Origin: Macrocybe gigantea
Lineage: Eukaryota > Basidiomycota > Agaricomycetes > Agaricales > Callistosporiaceae
Length of the DNA stretch: 63,426 nt
Direction of reading: 5' to 3'
Assembly: GCA_011319805.1 (NCBI GenBank)
Contig: SJRY01000219.1
Location: forward strand, 1-63,426
The notes beneath the pieces were generated by a model. It saw only the letters and a program-made list of their open reading frames with translations. It did not search any database and was not told the origin of the DNA. A program made the translations under genes and the position numbers. Positions within the stretch are counted from its first letter, which is position 1. Each line of letters starts with the position of its first letter. Positions 1 to 10,971 of the stretch are shown here, in pieces.

Positions 1-1191
1 CCCCTCCACTGCAACTGCGATCTCGCTCCCGAACCCCGGGCCGTGGACCGCCTCCTCCTGTCAATAGGGCTACTCGCCCTGCTGCTGGCAAGCGCTCGTA
101 TTGCAAGCCTTGGCCCAACCAGCCAACACTCCTGCTGAAGCCATCATAGCTTTGGCAAAGACATTCCCACACCTCCCCGCAGAGAAGATCATCTCCTTGC
201 AAAAGGAAGCGACTGGGGAGCCTTCTGGACTGCCTAAGAAGAAGGCAAAGTCCACTTCTCATGGCCCATCCCAATGTAATGTCAGGGTGATCTTCACCTT
301 CCTACAGACAACACTTCTATTGCCACTGGAACTCTTCTCTCTGCCTTCAATCGAGGGCTGACTGCTGGCAAATCCTGGATTCGATGCAAATCCATCCAGG
401 ACCACTCTGCCTCCTTGTTCTTCCTGATGATGAAGGTGGCATCACCCAAGGACCTTGGCATTTGCATGAGGCCACCCTCCAGTGCACTCCAGCTGGATCT
501 ACCATCGAGCTTGCTATTCCTATGAGCGTCTCTTATGTGAAACTGGTCGATGTACCATACTTCAATGCCGATGGAAGTGTCATTACTGCCTGACAAGCAT
601 ATGAGATTCTCTGAGACTCCTCATTCTCTGACCTCATCACCCTCGTTGGAGTTTCTCGCATTTATGTGCAACTCCAAGAATTCCGATACTACGACTGTTT
701 GGTTCAATATCGAAGATACGTCCACTGGCCAGAATGTTAAAACTCTGGACAACTCCACAGTTATGGTCCGGAACTGGCGATGCCACTTCCGCACCGCTCT
801 CTCATCGCTGGGAGTTTCTCTCTGTGAACATTGTTGGTGCTGGAGAGACTCCACTCTAAAGTGCAACCAGCAATCCCTCTGCTGTCCGATCTATAGGGAG
901 TTCCATAGAAAAGAGCACCACTGTACACTCGTGTCTTGCTGCAAGGCAAGACCCAAGGCTAACCCTCCTCGTGAGGCAACTCCGGCAGGTCAACCCTGCC
1001 CGCATGCTGCGAAGTGTCTTAGCTGCGGCAAAGATCACTCCACTGATGACCGGAAGTGTGCCTTCTGGAAGAATCGCTTTGATCCCGAGTGGATCAAACA
1101 ACATTATCAGCTGGTATGTGATCGAACACGATCAGGTCCCAAACATTCTAATGCCTCTCTGCAGCATAATGCGGAGGCTAACACATCATGA
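1..1191 (+). pseudogene. LINE ORF1 (gag-like zinc-knuckle protein), 3' part
   Basis: ORF1 of non-LTR retrotransposons of this type binds element RNA and forms the ribonucleoprotein. Visible in order are an Ala/Pro/Lys-rich stretch (about 100-280), a central region shared with the other copies, and a Cys/His cluster near 820-1080. Other copies have CX2CX4HX4C at the first knuckle; here the His has become Asp (CEHCWCWRDSTLKC), so the first knuckle is damaged. A frameshift near 290-380 and a stop near 593 break the frame. The stop TGA overlaps the ORF2 ATG in an ATGA at 1188-1191. Confidence 0.8.
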
Positions 1192-1347
1192 GTGACACCT
1201 CCAGTGGATCAGCCCTGGCTGTTGTTCCTAGGTCAGGTGGATGCTCTTTGATTTCTTCATTTCATATTTTCTCTCAAAATGTAAATAGGAAATATGTACA
1301 TATAGATGTCCTCCTCTCCACTCTTGGAGAGGACTATGATATCTTGT
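1188..1347 (+). pseudogene. LINE ORF2, first ~53 codons only
   Basis: It starts with MSDTSSGSA and runs to GEDYDIL, the start of the APE-type endonuclease domain in the other copies. It is cut at about 1348 by a TG-starting LTR fragment. The start is supported by the ATGA overlap with the end of ORF1, seen in all six copies that retain this junction. Confidence 0.8.
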
Positions 1348-1384
1348 TGTTGAAACTAGGCACAGGGAACACTCTGGACGAGCC
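1348..1384 (-). mobile_element. Fragment of the 403-bp LTR family
   Basis: These 37 bp match, in reverse orientation, the right-hand end of the solo LTR at 29713-30115 (TGTTGAAACTAGGCACAG and onward). The fragment starts exactly with TG inside ORF2 of LINE copy A and is cut by the poly(T) of copy B. Only the terminus remains. Confidence 0.75.
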
Positions 1385-1410
1385 TTTTTTTTTTTTTTTT
1401 TTTTTTTTTT

Positions 1411-1767
1411 ATTTCAACAATTTATATAGCGGTGCGCGGTGGCAGTCCGCTTGTAAATACAAAGGTACCTACTATAAATACGACTAGTCCGAGGCAAACC
1501 AGACTGAAGGGAGATACATAGAGGGCTGCACTGCCCTGTTCTCTCGTGCCCGCGCTCAAGCTATGGGACTCGAGCTCACGCATACTCACTCGCTCGAGCA
1601 CTGTCCCCCAACCCCAGAGGGCCGGCTGTGTCAATTCCACGTAAAAGGTCCAAAAGGACCTATAACAGTGCTGTTGCAGAGTTTGCGATTCGCATACCGC
1701 TTGGTCAGTGCTTCGGTCACTGGCCCAACTGTTTTAAGATTGTCCAGGTTGCCCCGGACGATCTCCG
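1411..1767 (-). other. LINE copy B 3' UTR
   Basis: This non-coding stretch lies between the poly(T) and the ORF2 stop and aligns with the 3' UTRs at 8919-9350, 18174-18548 and 26933-27171. The block AGGTCCnnnnGGACCT near 1647-1662 is the same hairpin as in copy D. No gene is seen. Confidence 0.7.
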
Positions 1768-1934
1768 CTACAGAACGGCAGACCCCCCGCCTGGATCCGG
1801 AATGAAAGCACCTGCAGCCTTATTAGATGTCAGGTACTTAATGAACCAGTGACGCACAAAGGCGTCAAACTGGCGTTCGGTTGGTCTGTGCCAGTTACGG
1901 CACTGAGTCATGACGTGGACAGAGTCCTCAGCCC

Positions 1935-2160
1935 TGTTAAACAGAAAAGATGTCCTGACTGGGGATTGAACCCAGGACCTCCTGGACATATACCAGTAGC
2001 TCTACCACTGAGCTATCAGGCCTGATGGATCAACTTAGAGTTGTATTTACAACCACCTCATCCTATATACCTTCACCCCAAGACACTATTTGGTCTAGGT
2101 TCTTCGGTATCTTTGATATTAGTGGAGACAACAATGTGCCTGAATACACACAATCTAACA
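1935..2160 (-). mobile_element. 226-bp LTR-like unit containing a tRNA-like gene
   Basis: A TG...CA unit starts TGTTAAACAG and ends ATCTAACA. It is flanked by a perfect 5-bp duplication, AGCCC, at 1930-1934 and 2161-2165. Removing it restores the LINE ORF2 Cys/His region seen in copy D at about 18000-18060, so it is an insertion. Size, TG/CA ends and a 5-bp duplication fit a solo LTR, perhaps of a TRIM/SMART-type miniature element. On the minus strand it has a TATATAGG box near 2062-2069 and then a complete tRNA-like sequence. No other copy is visible in the window, so the parent element is unknown. Confidence 0.75.
1951..2022 (-). tRNA. tRNA-like gene inside the LTR unit (anticodon unclear, TAT by position)
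   Basis: Read on the minus strand this is a 72-nt cloverleaf of canonical lengths. It has a 7-bp acceptor stem with one mismatch, TA at 8-9, D-stem GCTC/GAGC with loop AGTGGTA, a 17-nt anticodon arm, a 5-nt variable loop, T-stem CTGGG/CCCAG with loop TTCAATC, and discriminator A. The A box TAGCTCAGTGG and B box GGTTCAATCC match Pol III promoter consensus. A TTTT terminator follows at once (1945-1948). The anticodon loop TATATGT has A instead of the universal U33, and the anticodon stem has an A-G mismatch. It may be a tRNA-derived promoter or pseudogene rather than a decoding tRNA. Confidence 0.65.
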
Positions 2161-5100
2161 AGCCCCTCGTCCACAGGAGCATAAATCGCTATCGACAAAA
2201 TTAAACCGTGCCCGATACGCATTGATCGGAGCGTGGCCGCATGCAAGACGTGAGCAGCGAGCGTAGAGCTCATTATCTGTCACTAACTTCATGAAGCCCA
2301 TTCTCTTCCGAGAGGGGCGTTCATAGGAATTTGGCTTTCCTGCTTCGTGAAAACGAAGAGTGGAAGCACCAATATATTTCTTGTTCCCAGAATTCTGGAA
2401 CCAAGTGCTATGCATATCATCGTCAGCCTCCTTTCGAAGGCCATCGGTGGTATAAAGGGGATGAAGCCCCAGAGGAACGTTCAGGCTTCGAGCGAACTCG
2501 TGAGCCTCGACTTGTATTGCCCACTTCCATTTGGAAGGGACGTGCCAGAATTCAATCCGGCACTGCTCGGACTCTGAAAGCCAAGCTTTCAATGATCTAC
2601 AAAGTGCAATAGAATGCGACTGCACAGAGTGGGGATTACAATCGATGATGCGATTAATCGCATTCATCGAATCCAGAAAGCACACGATGGAGTCAACTCC
2701 ATCTTGTGTGATAGCCTTTTGGATTGCCATTCGCAATCCAATAAGCTCGGCATCATCGCTCGTTGATTTGCCAACAGGCTGACGAATTTCGAAAACCAGC
2801 CTGCCCTCGCGATAAACACGCGAAGCTGACACAGACTGCTTAAATGGCACTTCTGCTTTCGCAGGCATGGAGCCATCACTACTCACATAAGAGCAATCAT
2901 GCTGGGTCGAACACTGGGTAAGTGTTTGATCCAGCGATGCACGATAAGCCTTGACCGAGTCCTCGTCTCGGCCAAGTAACTTATGAATCTCAAAGCGACT
3001 GTCAAACTCATTGACAAGCCGCCTGCCCAGGTTATTTGCATCCGCAAAATAATCCGTGGTTAGAAAGAGTGGTGGTTTCAGATCCACCAAATCCTTGAGA
3101 GGGGATTTGAGCGCAGACTGCTGCCTGTCCGATAGATCAGCGAGATTTCTCACTTTAGATGGGTCGCCCCCAGACGAGGCGGGCGTACTAATTGACCTGA
3201 GAGCATGCCTCAGATTGGAATTGGCGAGGCGGGCAGAGGACCCGACCTTCAGCCTTTGGATGAACCCGCCGATGGGTTCGACACAGGCCATTGTCTCAGC
3301 CGCACCCTCGGGAGTAGTGCGAAACTGTCCATTGATCCAGATGCAAGCTTTACGCTGCATCTGGTGTAGTTGTTTCAACAGTGCGACATTACGCATGCCA
3401 TTGAAGTTCCATAATAAACAGCCGTACGTTGCGATGGGACGCGCGCACGACAAGTAGAGAATGCGTTTCTGCTGAGGGGATAAGCCCCAAACAGAATTGC
3501 CCAACATCTGAAAGGCTCTGGCAGTAGTCAAGGCCTTCGTAGCATAGAATCGAACATGCTCCTTAAAGAGAGGCGCGCGTCCAAAAAGAAACCAAGGTAT
3601 CGCCAGACATCCTTGGGTCGAAGCGGGGTATTGCCTGTAAATGGAGCAAAGCCCAAGTCAATAGACGGACGAGGGTCCATACTATTGCGCAAAAAGTGCT
3701 GTAGTTCAGTCTTGTTGTGTTCTACAACAAGACCGAAGTCAGTGAAGAGGTTATGCACAGAGGCATAAGCCCTCTGCAGTTTCAGAACATTGTCCGATGT
3801 GGATTTGGACTGAGCGATGATCAGTCCGTCATCGACGAATGACATGATTACTGGCATATCACCAGCTTTCTGATAAAGTTTCAGTACCGGCGTCAAGTAA
3901 AGTGCTGACAATACTGGGGAGAGTGCAGAGCCTTGACCAACTCCCACGTCAGCCTCGAACTCTGGAGAGATGGCACTACGCCAGGCATAAGAAGTTTTGT
4001 GCCCAACGAGGTATGATTCAAAGAACTTTGACACCTGTAGTGCAAAGCCTCCGTGTTGAAGAATCTTCACCAACATACGATGGTTGAGTGAAGGAAAATA
4101 CTGAGCGACATCGAAAGCGATGACACTCGTTTTAAATCCCTTAGACCACCCCTGACGGATAATATGGGTAAGGAAGACCCCAGCATCCTCAGTTGAGTTC
4201 TGACGGATGCCGCCGAACTGCTTCGGATCGAAGACAGCAAATTTCGTCGCTTCGTACTGCATACGTCGCGCCAGCATCTTCTCGACGAGCTTGCCGAGGG
4301 TATTCAAAAGCACAATCGGACGAAAGGCTTTCGGGGTATCGTATGCAGGTTTGCCAGGTTTCGGAATGATAACTGACAAACTCTGCTTGAAGTAAGAGGG
4401 CCAGTGCCCCAAATCCAGACATGCGTTTGCAATGTTCAAGATGAATGCAGCTATGTGAGGAAATTTCACCAGCTGTTTGATGTGGCTCCAAGACAGATGG
4501 TCTGGTCCTGGTGCGACATATTGCTACAGGGCTCTAAGGACTCTCGGAGCTCGGCAGCAGAGAACGGGACCCAGTCCCATACTGGATGCGCTTCAAGATC
4601 ATTGAGGCGATCCAAATTAACTGTGCGATCAGACGCAGCATTATAAGACTTATCAAGCGCGTTCCAAAGCGCTTCGATAGAATTACAAGGCTGTCCCTGG
4701 AACGAGATAGCTTCGTAATCAGGTAGGGGTCTCTGCTTTGTCCATGCAGCTAGATCCCATGGACGACGAGACTTTTCTGCAACCTCCCTGATCCATTGAT
4801 CAAAGAAGGCGCGCTTAGCATCTTTGACAGCTCGCCGCCAGATGCGATGATCTCTTTCAGACCGGGTTTGTCTGAAAGTATCAAGAGTCTCAGAGCAGTG
4901 TTGGTTCCACCAACCCTTGCTCCGTTTTGAGAGCTTGCATTCCTTAGAATGGAGATTCCAAGCTCGATCAATGGCCTTTGATAGTGTCGACAAGACGCTC
5001 TCAAGGTCGTTATTAGTCTCGATAGGGACAATGTCCATTCCGAGAAGATCACCGGCAATGTCGGATATAAACTCCGGTATGCTGTCCTTACTTAACGTTC

Positions 5101-5911
5101 GTCGCTGGACGGATAGGTCTAGCAGAGGAACATCCAATACAAGTGACAATGGGACATGGTCCGATGTCAGCTTGAGCGCATCAATCATGCGAGGATGGCA
5201 ATCCCCACTATCAATGGGGATGAACATCAAGTCAATAACCGAGGGCCGAAGCTTGGGGTTATGTGAAATGAATGTCGGCCTAGGGTTGCTAGGTTCTGAC
5301 CATTCCAGACCGAGATCGAGAGCTGCATTACATAGCATCTCCCCTCGAGACTGCTGCGAATTATGAACTCTATCCCAGAGTTCATAATGACAATTGAAAT
5401 CCCCTCCGAGATAAACTAAGTTGGGGAAATCGGGGCACTCAGCACAATCATGCAAAAGACGAATCGCGCTAGCATCTACATCAGAGTAGGCGTTAGCAAG
5501 AAAGAATGGCTCGCCAGGGGTGGTGAAGCTGATAATCATAAGATCGCGGCTATCAACTAGGTCGCAACGAAGGGATGGACGTAGGCGATGAAGCCTATTA
5601 TGTACATAGGCCATGACTCGAGGAGGGTCCTCGAGAGATGATCGGCGAATGATGCAGGTCCAATCCGGATGGGTGGGACCTCTGATTACTACCTCGCCCT
5701 CAACATTGTGGGCAGATGGGGCATGTCTTATGAGATTCCAAGCGGCTCTTGGAAAAACAAAATATCATAATCCTCCCAAGAGTAGAGAGGAGCATGTCCA
5801 TATGTACATATTTTCTATTTATGTTCTGAGAGAAAATACGAAAAGAAGAGATCAATGAGCATCCCCTTGAACTGGGGACCACAGCCGAGGCTGTGCTACC
5901 CGAGGAGACAC

Positions 5912-7690
5912 TCATGATGCGTCGGCCTCCGCATTACGCTGCGGGGAGGCATTAGGATGATTGCTACCTGATCGTTTGCGATCACATACCAGCTTATAGT
6001 GTTCCTTGATCCAATCTGGATCAAAGCGATTTTTCCAGAAGGGACACTTCCGGTCGTCGGTGGAATGGTCTCGGCTGCAGCTGAGACACTTAGAAGGATG
6101 AGGGCAGGGCTGGCCCGCTGGAGTAGCCTCACGAGGAGGGTTAGCCTTGGGTCGAGCTTTGCAGCAAGACGCCAGGGTGCGATGGTGTTCCTTTCTATGA
6201 GATTCCCCACAGATCGAGCAGCAGAGAGATTGCTGGTTGCACTTCAATGCAGAGTGCCCCCAGCGCCAGCAGCGTTCGCAAAGAGGAACTCCCGGCGAAG
6301 AGAGAGCGGCCTTGAATCGGCAACGCCAATTCCTGACCATAACTGTACAATTGTCCAGAGCCTTTACATTCTGGCCAGTTGACGTGTCTTCGATGTTGAA
6401 CCAGACGGTTGCAGTATCGGAATTCTTGGAGTTGCACATGACACGCAGTACCCCAACAAGAGTAATGAGATCCGAGAAGGAAGAGTCTCAGAGAATCTCA
6501 TAAGCCTGCCGGGCAGTGATAATGCTACCATCGGCATTGAAATAGGGAACGTCGAGCAGTTTCAAATAAGAAACGCTCATCGGATTGCAAGCTCGATAGT
6601 AGATCCTGCCGAAGCACAGCGGAGAGCGGCCTCACGCAAAATGCTGAGGTCTTTCGGAGAAGCCACCCTCGTCATCAAGCAAGAGAACGAGGAGGCGGAA
6701 TGATCCTGGATAGATTCGCATCGAATCCAGGACTTACCAGTAGTCAATGCCCTATTAAGGGCATTGAGGAGAGCTCCAGCGGCAACAGAATCGTTGTCAG
6801 CCAGAAAAGAGTAACTGATCCGGACGTTACGACGGGACGGTCCGTGAGAGGTGGACTTCGCCTTCTTCTTAGGCGGTCCTGATGACTCCCCGGTTGCTTC
6901 CTTTTGCAAGGAAACAATCTTCTCAGCAGGGAGGTGTGGAAATGTTTTTGCCAGAGCTACAATAGCCTCGGCAGGAGTGTTGGCCGGTTGGGCCAGGGCT
7001 TGCGCATAGGAGCGCTTACCGGAAGATGGGCGAGTAGCCCTATTGACCGGAGGAGGCGGTCCAGGAGTCCGGGAACGAGATCGCGCGCGAGGGGTGGAGG
7101 AGGGTGGTTTGGGTTCTGAGCCAGTCTCGGAGGCGGGGGCGCCCTGGTTCGAACGTGAGTCCTCCGGTCGCACTGTACCAGAGGGGGAGTGATGAGTGGC
7201 GGGATCGGCAAAGCGAGTTGATTTCCCGCGCGAGGGAAGGTGCGCATTTACAATACTCTGCAAGCGTGCTCCGAGTTCATGCTGAGGTCCCTGAAGAGTA
7301 GGGACGGAGAACATGTTAACATCGCCAGCAGTAGCGACCAAGGCTGCAATACCCTCAGCGATGGCATACTGGTAGCCTGCCGGGATGGAGACAGATGCTT
7401 TGCCGACCTTGAGGATCCAATCCTTAAGGGCGGCGAGGGACTTGGTGGCGGCCTTCGCTTCACCGTGAAGGAACCGATGCCCTTCGGGAAAGATCGCATT
7501 ACCGATAGAATTGTCATTATAAGCTGCCTCCGTGGACAGCATCGACAGAGATGGAGGAACGGGGGGTTCGGTAGACCCAGTCCGATTCGAGGGGCTGGCG
7601 TCGTCGGTATCCATAAAACCGTCGCCGCTTGAGAAGAGAAGGCTCCTGTCCCCTGAGGGGGAAGGAGCGGGGGGTCGAGAGGGGCCTGAG
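5912..7690 (-). pseudogene. LINE ORF1, copy B, nearly complete
   Basis: The gag-like ORF1 has a Pro/Ser-rich N-terminus with MDTDDASPSN, a middle region rich in Ala and Lys, and three Cys/His clusters: CERCWRWGHSALKC, CCSICGESHRKEHH and CLSCSRDHSTDDRKC. The first is a perfect CX2CX4HX4C. A TGA near 6500 (DSSFSD context, CGA in the parent) separates two long open parts, 6577-7614 and 5912-6439. The stop overlaps the ORF2 start as ATGA at 5912-5915. The first about 30 codons are lost by 5' truncation. Confidence 0.82.
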
Positions 7691-7692
7691 GG

Positions 7693-8320
7693 GGTGCAAC
7701 CCCCATTCTGTGCAGTTGCATTCTATTGCACTGTGCACCTCACTGCATGCTTGGTTTACCCAATCCGAGCTGCACAGAATTACATTCTGGCATGTCCTTC
7801 CTCCTAGAAGTGGGCTATTCAAGTTGAAGTGCACGAGTCAGCGTGTGGCCTCGACATTCCTCAGGGACTTCATCCCTTCTATACCACAGATGCACTCCGG
7901 AAGGAGGCGGATGATGACATGCATGCCTCTTGGTTCCATGACTCTGGAATCAAGAAATATATTAGTGCCTCCATGTTTCAATTCCACGATGCTGGAAAGC
8001 CTGAATCCTATGAGCGCCCGCTTCGTAAAAGAATGGGTTTCATGAAGTTGGTGACAGGTAACGAGCTGTTTGCTCAGTGCTGGTGCGTCATATGTGGACA
8101 CGTGCCGATCAATGCATATTGAGTGCAGTTCAATTTTGTTGAGAGCGATGAATGCTCTTGCAGGCGGGGGCCTGAGGACTCCGTTCACATTATGACCCTG
8201 TGCCATAACTGAAATAGCCAGCTGAACGCCAGTATGACACCTTTGTGCATTCTGGTTCGTTAAGTACCTAATGTCTAATAAGGCAGCAGGTGCTTTTATC
8301 CCGGATCCGGGGGCGGCTAA
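7693..8320 (+). pseudogene. LINE ORF2 C-terminus, fragment
   Basis: It encodes the segment CNPHSVQLHSIALC through FHDAGKPESYERPLRK to the C-terminal Cys/His motif, as in copy E. The Trp-Lys-Trp site carries a stop (TAG from TGG), and the Arg after INAY is a TGA (from CGA). Both are C/G-to-T/A changes. It is a fragment only and non-functional. Confidence 0.78.
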
Positions 8321-8627
8321 CTGCCTCTTCGCAGCAGGGGATACTTAGGGTTATGGCTCCACATGGGGCCTTTACATGGAAGTAACCGTAACCAGCCTTC
8401 GGATTGGGGACCTTGAGCATCAATTCAGTATAGTGTTGGACAAAAGCGAATACTAAGCGTTATTGCATATCGCAGTTTCTGCAATGCCTATTGTTATGGG
8501 CCCTTTTGGACCCTTTATGTAGAATTGACCATGTCTGGCTCCTAGGAGCTGGGGGACGTGGGCCAAGCAAATAAGTACATATGAGCACATGCCTAAATGG
8601 CATGTGCGCAGGTAGGAGACAGCAGGG
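7693..8627 (+). mobile_element. LINE 3' fragment (RNase H end and 3' UTR)
   Basis: Plus-strand sequence aligning with 19612-20400 of copy E: RNase H end, C-terminal region and 3' UTR. It begins abruptly at the truncated 5' end of copy B. It has no poly(A), because a 403-family LTR begins inside the 3' UTR at 8628. The reading frame (7693-8320) is broken by stops (TAG near 7806, TGA near 8121) and by a lost G in the PDPGGG terminus. Confidence 0.82.
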
Positions 8628-8899
8628 TGTTAGAAATGCCCCTCCTGTCCAGACTTGTGCATAGGACAGGACCCAGGCTATGCGCCTAGCAATGCATACA
8701 GCCTATAGCTGTGTGCGCAGCAATGCGCAGCCTGTGGCTGCATCCGCAGCAATGCACAGCACAAGCTGTGCATGCAGTAATGCGCAGTAAATGGCTGTGT
8801 CCACAGCAGTGCACAGCCTACAGCTGTGCCTGCAGCAATGCGCAGCCATAGGCTGCACACACAGCCTTCTACACGTATATATAGGTAGCACAGAGCACC
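8628..8899 (+). mobile_element. 403-bp LTR family, left 272 bp
   Basis: It starts TGTTAGAAATGCCCC, as does the complete solo LTR at 29713-30115, and follows it to CAGAGCACC, where the poly(T) of LINE copy C cuts it. It has inserted in a LINE 3' UTR. The missing right part resembles the fragment at 31299-31352, which begins with CAGAGTGCC, a near repeat of the last 9 bp here. Confidence 0.82.
8690..8872 (+). repeat. ~29-bp imperfect tandem repeats in the LTR
   Basis: Six imperfect units of about 29 bp follow the pattern AGCAATGCGCAGCC...GGCTG, each with its own short palindrome (GCAGCC/GGCTGC). The same array occurs in the solo LTR at about 29773-29949. Its position upstream of a TATATATAGG box suggests LTR U3 enhancer repeats; that role is inferred. 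Confidence 0.75.
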
Positions 8900-8918
8900 T
8901 TTTTTTTTTTTTTTTTTT

Positions 8919-9350
8919 ATATCAACAATTTATAAAGCGTGCTCGATGGCAGTCTGCTTGTAAATATACAACGGTACCTACGATAAATACGACTAGTCCA
9001 AAAGAAACCGGACTGAAGGGATGTACATAGAGAGCATATTCACCCTGTTGTCTCCTGCCCATGCACACGCCTACAAGGCGCGCGCTTGTACTGATTCGCT
9101 TGCTCGACCCGCGTCCCCCAGCTCCTGAGAGCCAGACATGGTCACTTCCACGTAAAGGGTCCCAAAGGCCCATAACGACAGGTGTCGCAAAGTCTGCGCT
9201 GTGCAATAATGCTCGGTGTTCGCTTTCGTCGAGCACCATATTGAATTGATGCTCTGGGTCCCCCAGCCTGGAGGCCGGTTGCGGTTACTTCTGCGCAGAG
9301 GCCCCGCAGAGAGCCATAACCCTGAGTATCCCCCGCTATGAGGAGGCAGT
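8919..9350 (-). other. LINE copy C 3' UTR
   Basis: Non-coding, aligned with the 3' UTR of copy E (20220-20413 plus 26933-27171). It keeps the conserved stem sequences CCGGCCTCCAGGCTGG (near 9265-9280) and CTGGCTCTCAGGAGC (near 9120-9137), read on the minus strand. No gene is visible. Confidence 0.7.
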
Positions 9351-9351
9351 T

Positions 9352-10971
9352 ACCTGCTGCCCGGATCCGGGATAAAAGCACCCGCTGCCTTATTAGACGT
9401 TAGGTACTTGACAAACCAGGAACGCACAAAGGCGTCGTACTGGTGTTCAGCTGGCCTATTTCAGTTATGGCACAGGGTCATAATGTGAACGGAGTCCTCA
9501 GGCCCCCGCCTGCAAGAGCATTCATCGCTCTCAACAAAATTGAACTGCACTCAATATGCATTGGTCCGAGAGGGAAGTCAAGTTCTTTGACCTCGAAGGA
9601 TCACCCCCCGCCGCAGGTGGGTGGTCAGAGCCCTGAGGGCATGCCTCAAGTTGGAATTAGCCAGCCGGGCAGAGGACCCGACCTTCAAACGCTTGATAAA
9701 CCCGGTGATAGGCTCGACACAGGCCATCATTTCAGCTGCACCCTCCGGAGTGGTGCGGAACTGACCATTAATCCAGATGCAAGCTTTACGCTGCATCTGG
9801 CGTAATTGCTTCAACAGTGCGACATTGCGCATACCATTGAAGTTCCATAGCAAACAGCCATACATTGCGATAGGACGCGTGCAGGACAGGTAGAGGATGT
9901 GCTGGTCCTCTTCAGTCCGGGTCTGCCTGAAGGTGTCCAATGTTTCAGAACAATGCTGATTCCACCAGCCTTTGCTCCGCTTCGATAGCTTGTACTCCTT
10001 GGAGTGGAGGTCCCAAGCCCAGTCAACTGATTTGGAGAGAGTCTGGAGGACACTCTCTAAATCCTCCGATGACTCGATTGGCACTAGGTCCATACCGAGC
10101 AGATCGCCAGCAATGTCAGAGATAAACTCGGGCATGCTGTCCTTAGGGAGAGTCCGGCGTGGATCTGATAGGTCCAGTAACAGAATGTCTAAGGAGAGTG
10201 ACAACAGACAATGGTCCGAGGTCAATCTCAGGTCGTCATGAATGACTGGTGCGACTCCCATCACATCAATGGGGGTAAACATTAGGTCAATAACTGAGGG
10301 CCGGAGCTCCGCATTATGTGAGATAAAGGTCGGGCCATGGTTAGATGGCTCCGCCCAATCAAGACCAAGATCGAGTGCTGCATTACACAGCATCTCTCCT
10401 CGAGTATGCTGCGAGGTATGGACTCCATCCCAGAGTTCATAATGACAGTTGAAGTCCCCTCCTAGATAAGATAGGTTGGGGAAGTCAGGTCTTTCTGCAC
10501 ACTCGTGCAGCAAATGAATAGCGCTTCCGTCTACGTCAGAGTAGGCGTTAGCGAGGAATAGAGGCTCCCCGGGAGTGGAGAAGCTAACGATCATCAGATC
10601 GCGACTGTCGACAAGATCGCGTCAAAGGGAAGGTGCAACTGACATAGACGGTTGTGGATATATGCCATGACACGAGGCGGATCCTCGTATGATGAGCGGC
10701 AAACGATGCAAGTCCAGTCAGGATGACTGGGGCCTCCGATTACTGGCTCGCCATCAGTGCTATGCGCCAATGGGGCTTGTCTTAGCAGGTTCCAAGCGGG
10801 CTCTTGGAAGAACAAAATATCATAGTCTTCCCCCAGAGTGGAGAGGAGAACGTCCATATGTACATATTTCCTATTTACGTTTTGAGAGAAAATATGAAAC
10901 GAAGAAATCAAAGAGTGCCCGCCCGGCCCAGGGACAACAGCCGGGGCTGGTCCACTGGAGGTGTCGCTCAT
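9352..10971 (-). pseudogene. LINE ORF2 with RT core deleted; endonuclease kept
   Basis: The N-terminal endonuclease is recognisable: QEPAWNLLRQAP, YLGGDFNCHYELWDGV, VIDLMFTPIDV and LTSDHCLLSL. Right after DTFRQTRTEEDQ the frame passes directly into ILYLSCTRPIAM, which in full copies lies after the catalytic RT motifs. A 338-aa frame stays open across this junction (9578-10594). The C-terminal Cys/His region is reduced and out of frame, and the first part (10594-10971) is separated by a frameshift near 10620. No polymerase can be made, so this is a non-autonomous derivative. Confidence 0.82.

Larger units (their letters stand above)
1..1347 (+). mobile_element. LINE copy A, 5'-truncated, cut on the right
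   Basis: This is the C-terminal half of LINE ORF1 followed by the first codons of ORF2, in the same order as the longer copy at 12211-18571. It enters the window already truncated. ORF2 stops abruptly at about 1347, where an LTR fragment and then the poly(T) of another LINE follow. It belongs to the subfamily whose ORF2 begins MSDTSSG, shared with the copies at 8900 and 27188. The assignment is by direct comparison with the other copies in this window. Confidence 0.85.
1768..5915 (-). pseudogene. LINE ORF2 polyprotein (endonuclease-RT-RNase H), broken
   Basis: ORF2 supplies target nicking and reverse transcription. N to C terminus it shows an APE/EEP endonuclease (GGDFNCHYELWD, VIDLMF and SDHVPLSL near residues 160-260), a long linker, a reverse transcriptase (FDVAQYFPSLNHRM motif A, GVGQGSALSP motif B, FVDDGLIIA in place of YADD), an RNase H (SSDGS, ELIGL, FLDSMNAI) and a C-terminal Cys/His motif (CSCGRG). 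Copy D gives about 1,300 aa for an intact frame. Single-base indels occur near 3555, 4500 and 5740-5790. An LTR-like unit interrupts the Cys/His motif at 1935-2160. It cannot be translated through. Confidence 0.88.
1385..7692 (-). mobile_element. LINE copy B, near full length, minus strand
   Basis: A poly(T) run at 1385-1410 is the 3' poly(A) tail of a minus-strand LINE. Then come the 3' UTR (about 1411-1767), ORF2 (1768-5915) and ORF1 (5912-7690). The 5' end is truncated inside the proline-rich N-terminus of ORF1, so the 5' UTR is missing. It shares subfamily features with copy D (ORF2 starts MSVSSGS). A 226-bp LTR-like unit has inserted at 1935-2160. I see no target duplication. Confidence 0.88.

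Noticed and set aside
70..255. Recurrent antisense open frames such as MDFAFFLGGPEGSP across LINE ORF1 copies
   Set aside because: They are the reverse strand of the Lys/Pro-rich ORF1 region and are not conserved as proteins beyond what the sense strand imposes.
1385..1410. Poly(T) and poly(A) runs as transcription terminators
   Set aside because: Each run sits at the end of a conserved LINE 3' UTR, so they are retroposition tails (also 8900, 18549, 27172, 31285, 44144).
1951..2022. Annotation of the tRNA-like sequence as a working isoleucine tRNA (TAT)
   Set aside because: A replaces U33 and the anticodon stem has a mismatch; decoding function is doubtful, so only a tRNA-like gene is claimed.
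8690..8872. Regular repeats that could suggest a CRISPR array
   Set aside because: Units are contiguous with no spacers, are imperfect, and lie inside an LTR; the context is eukaryotic.
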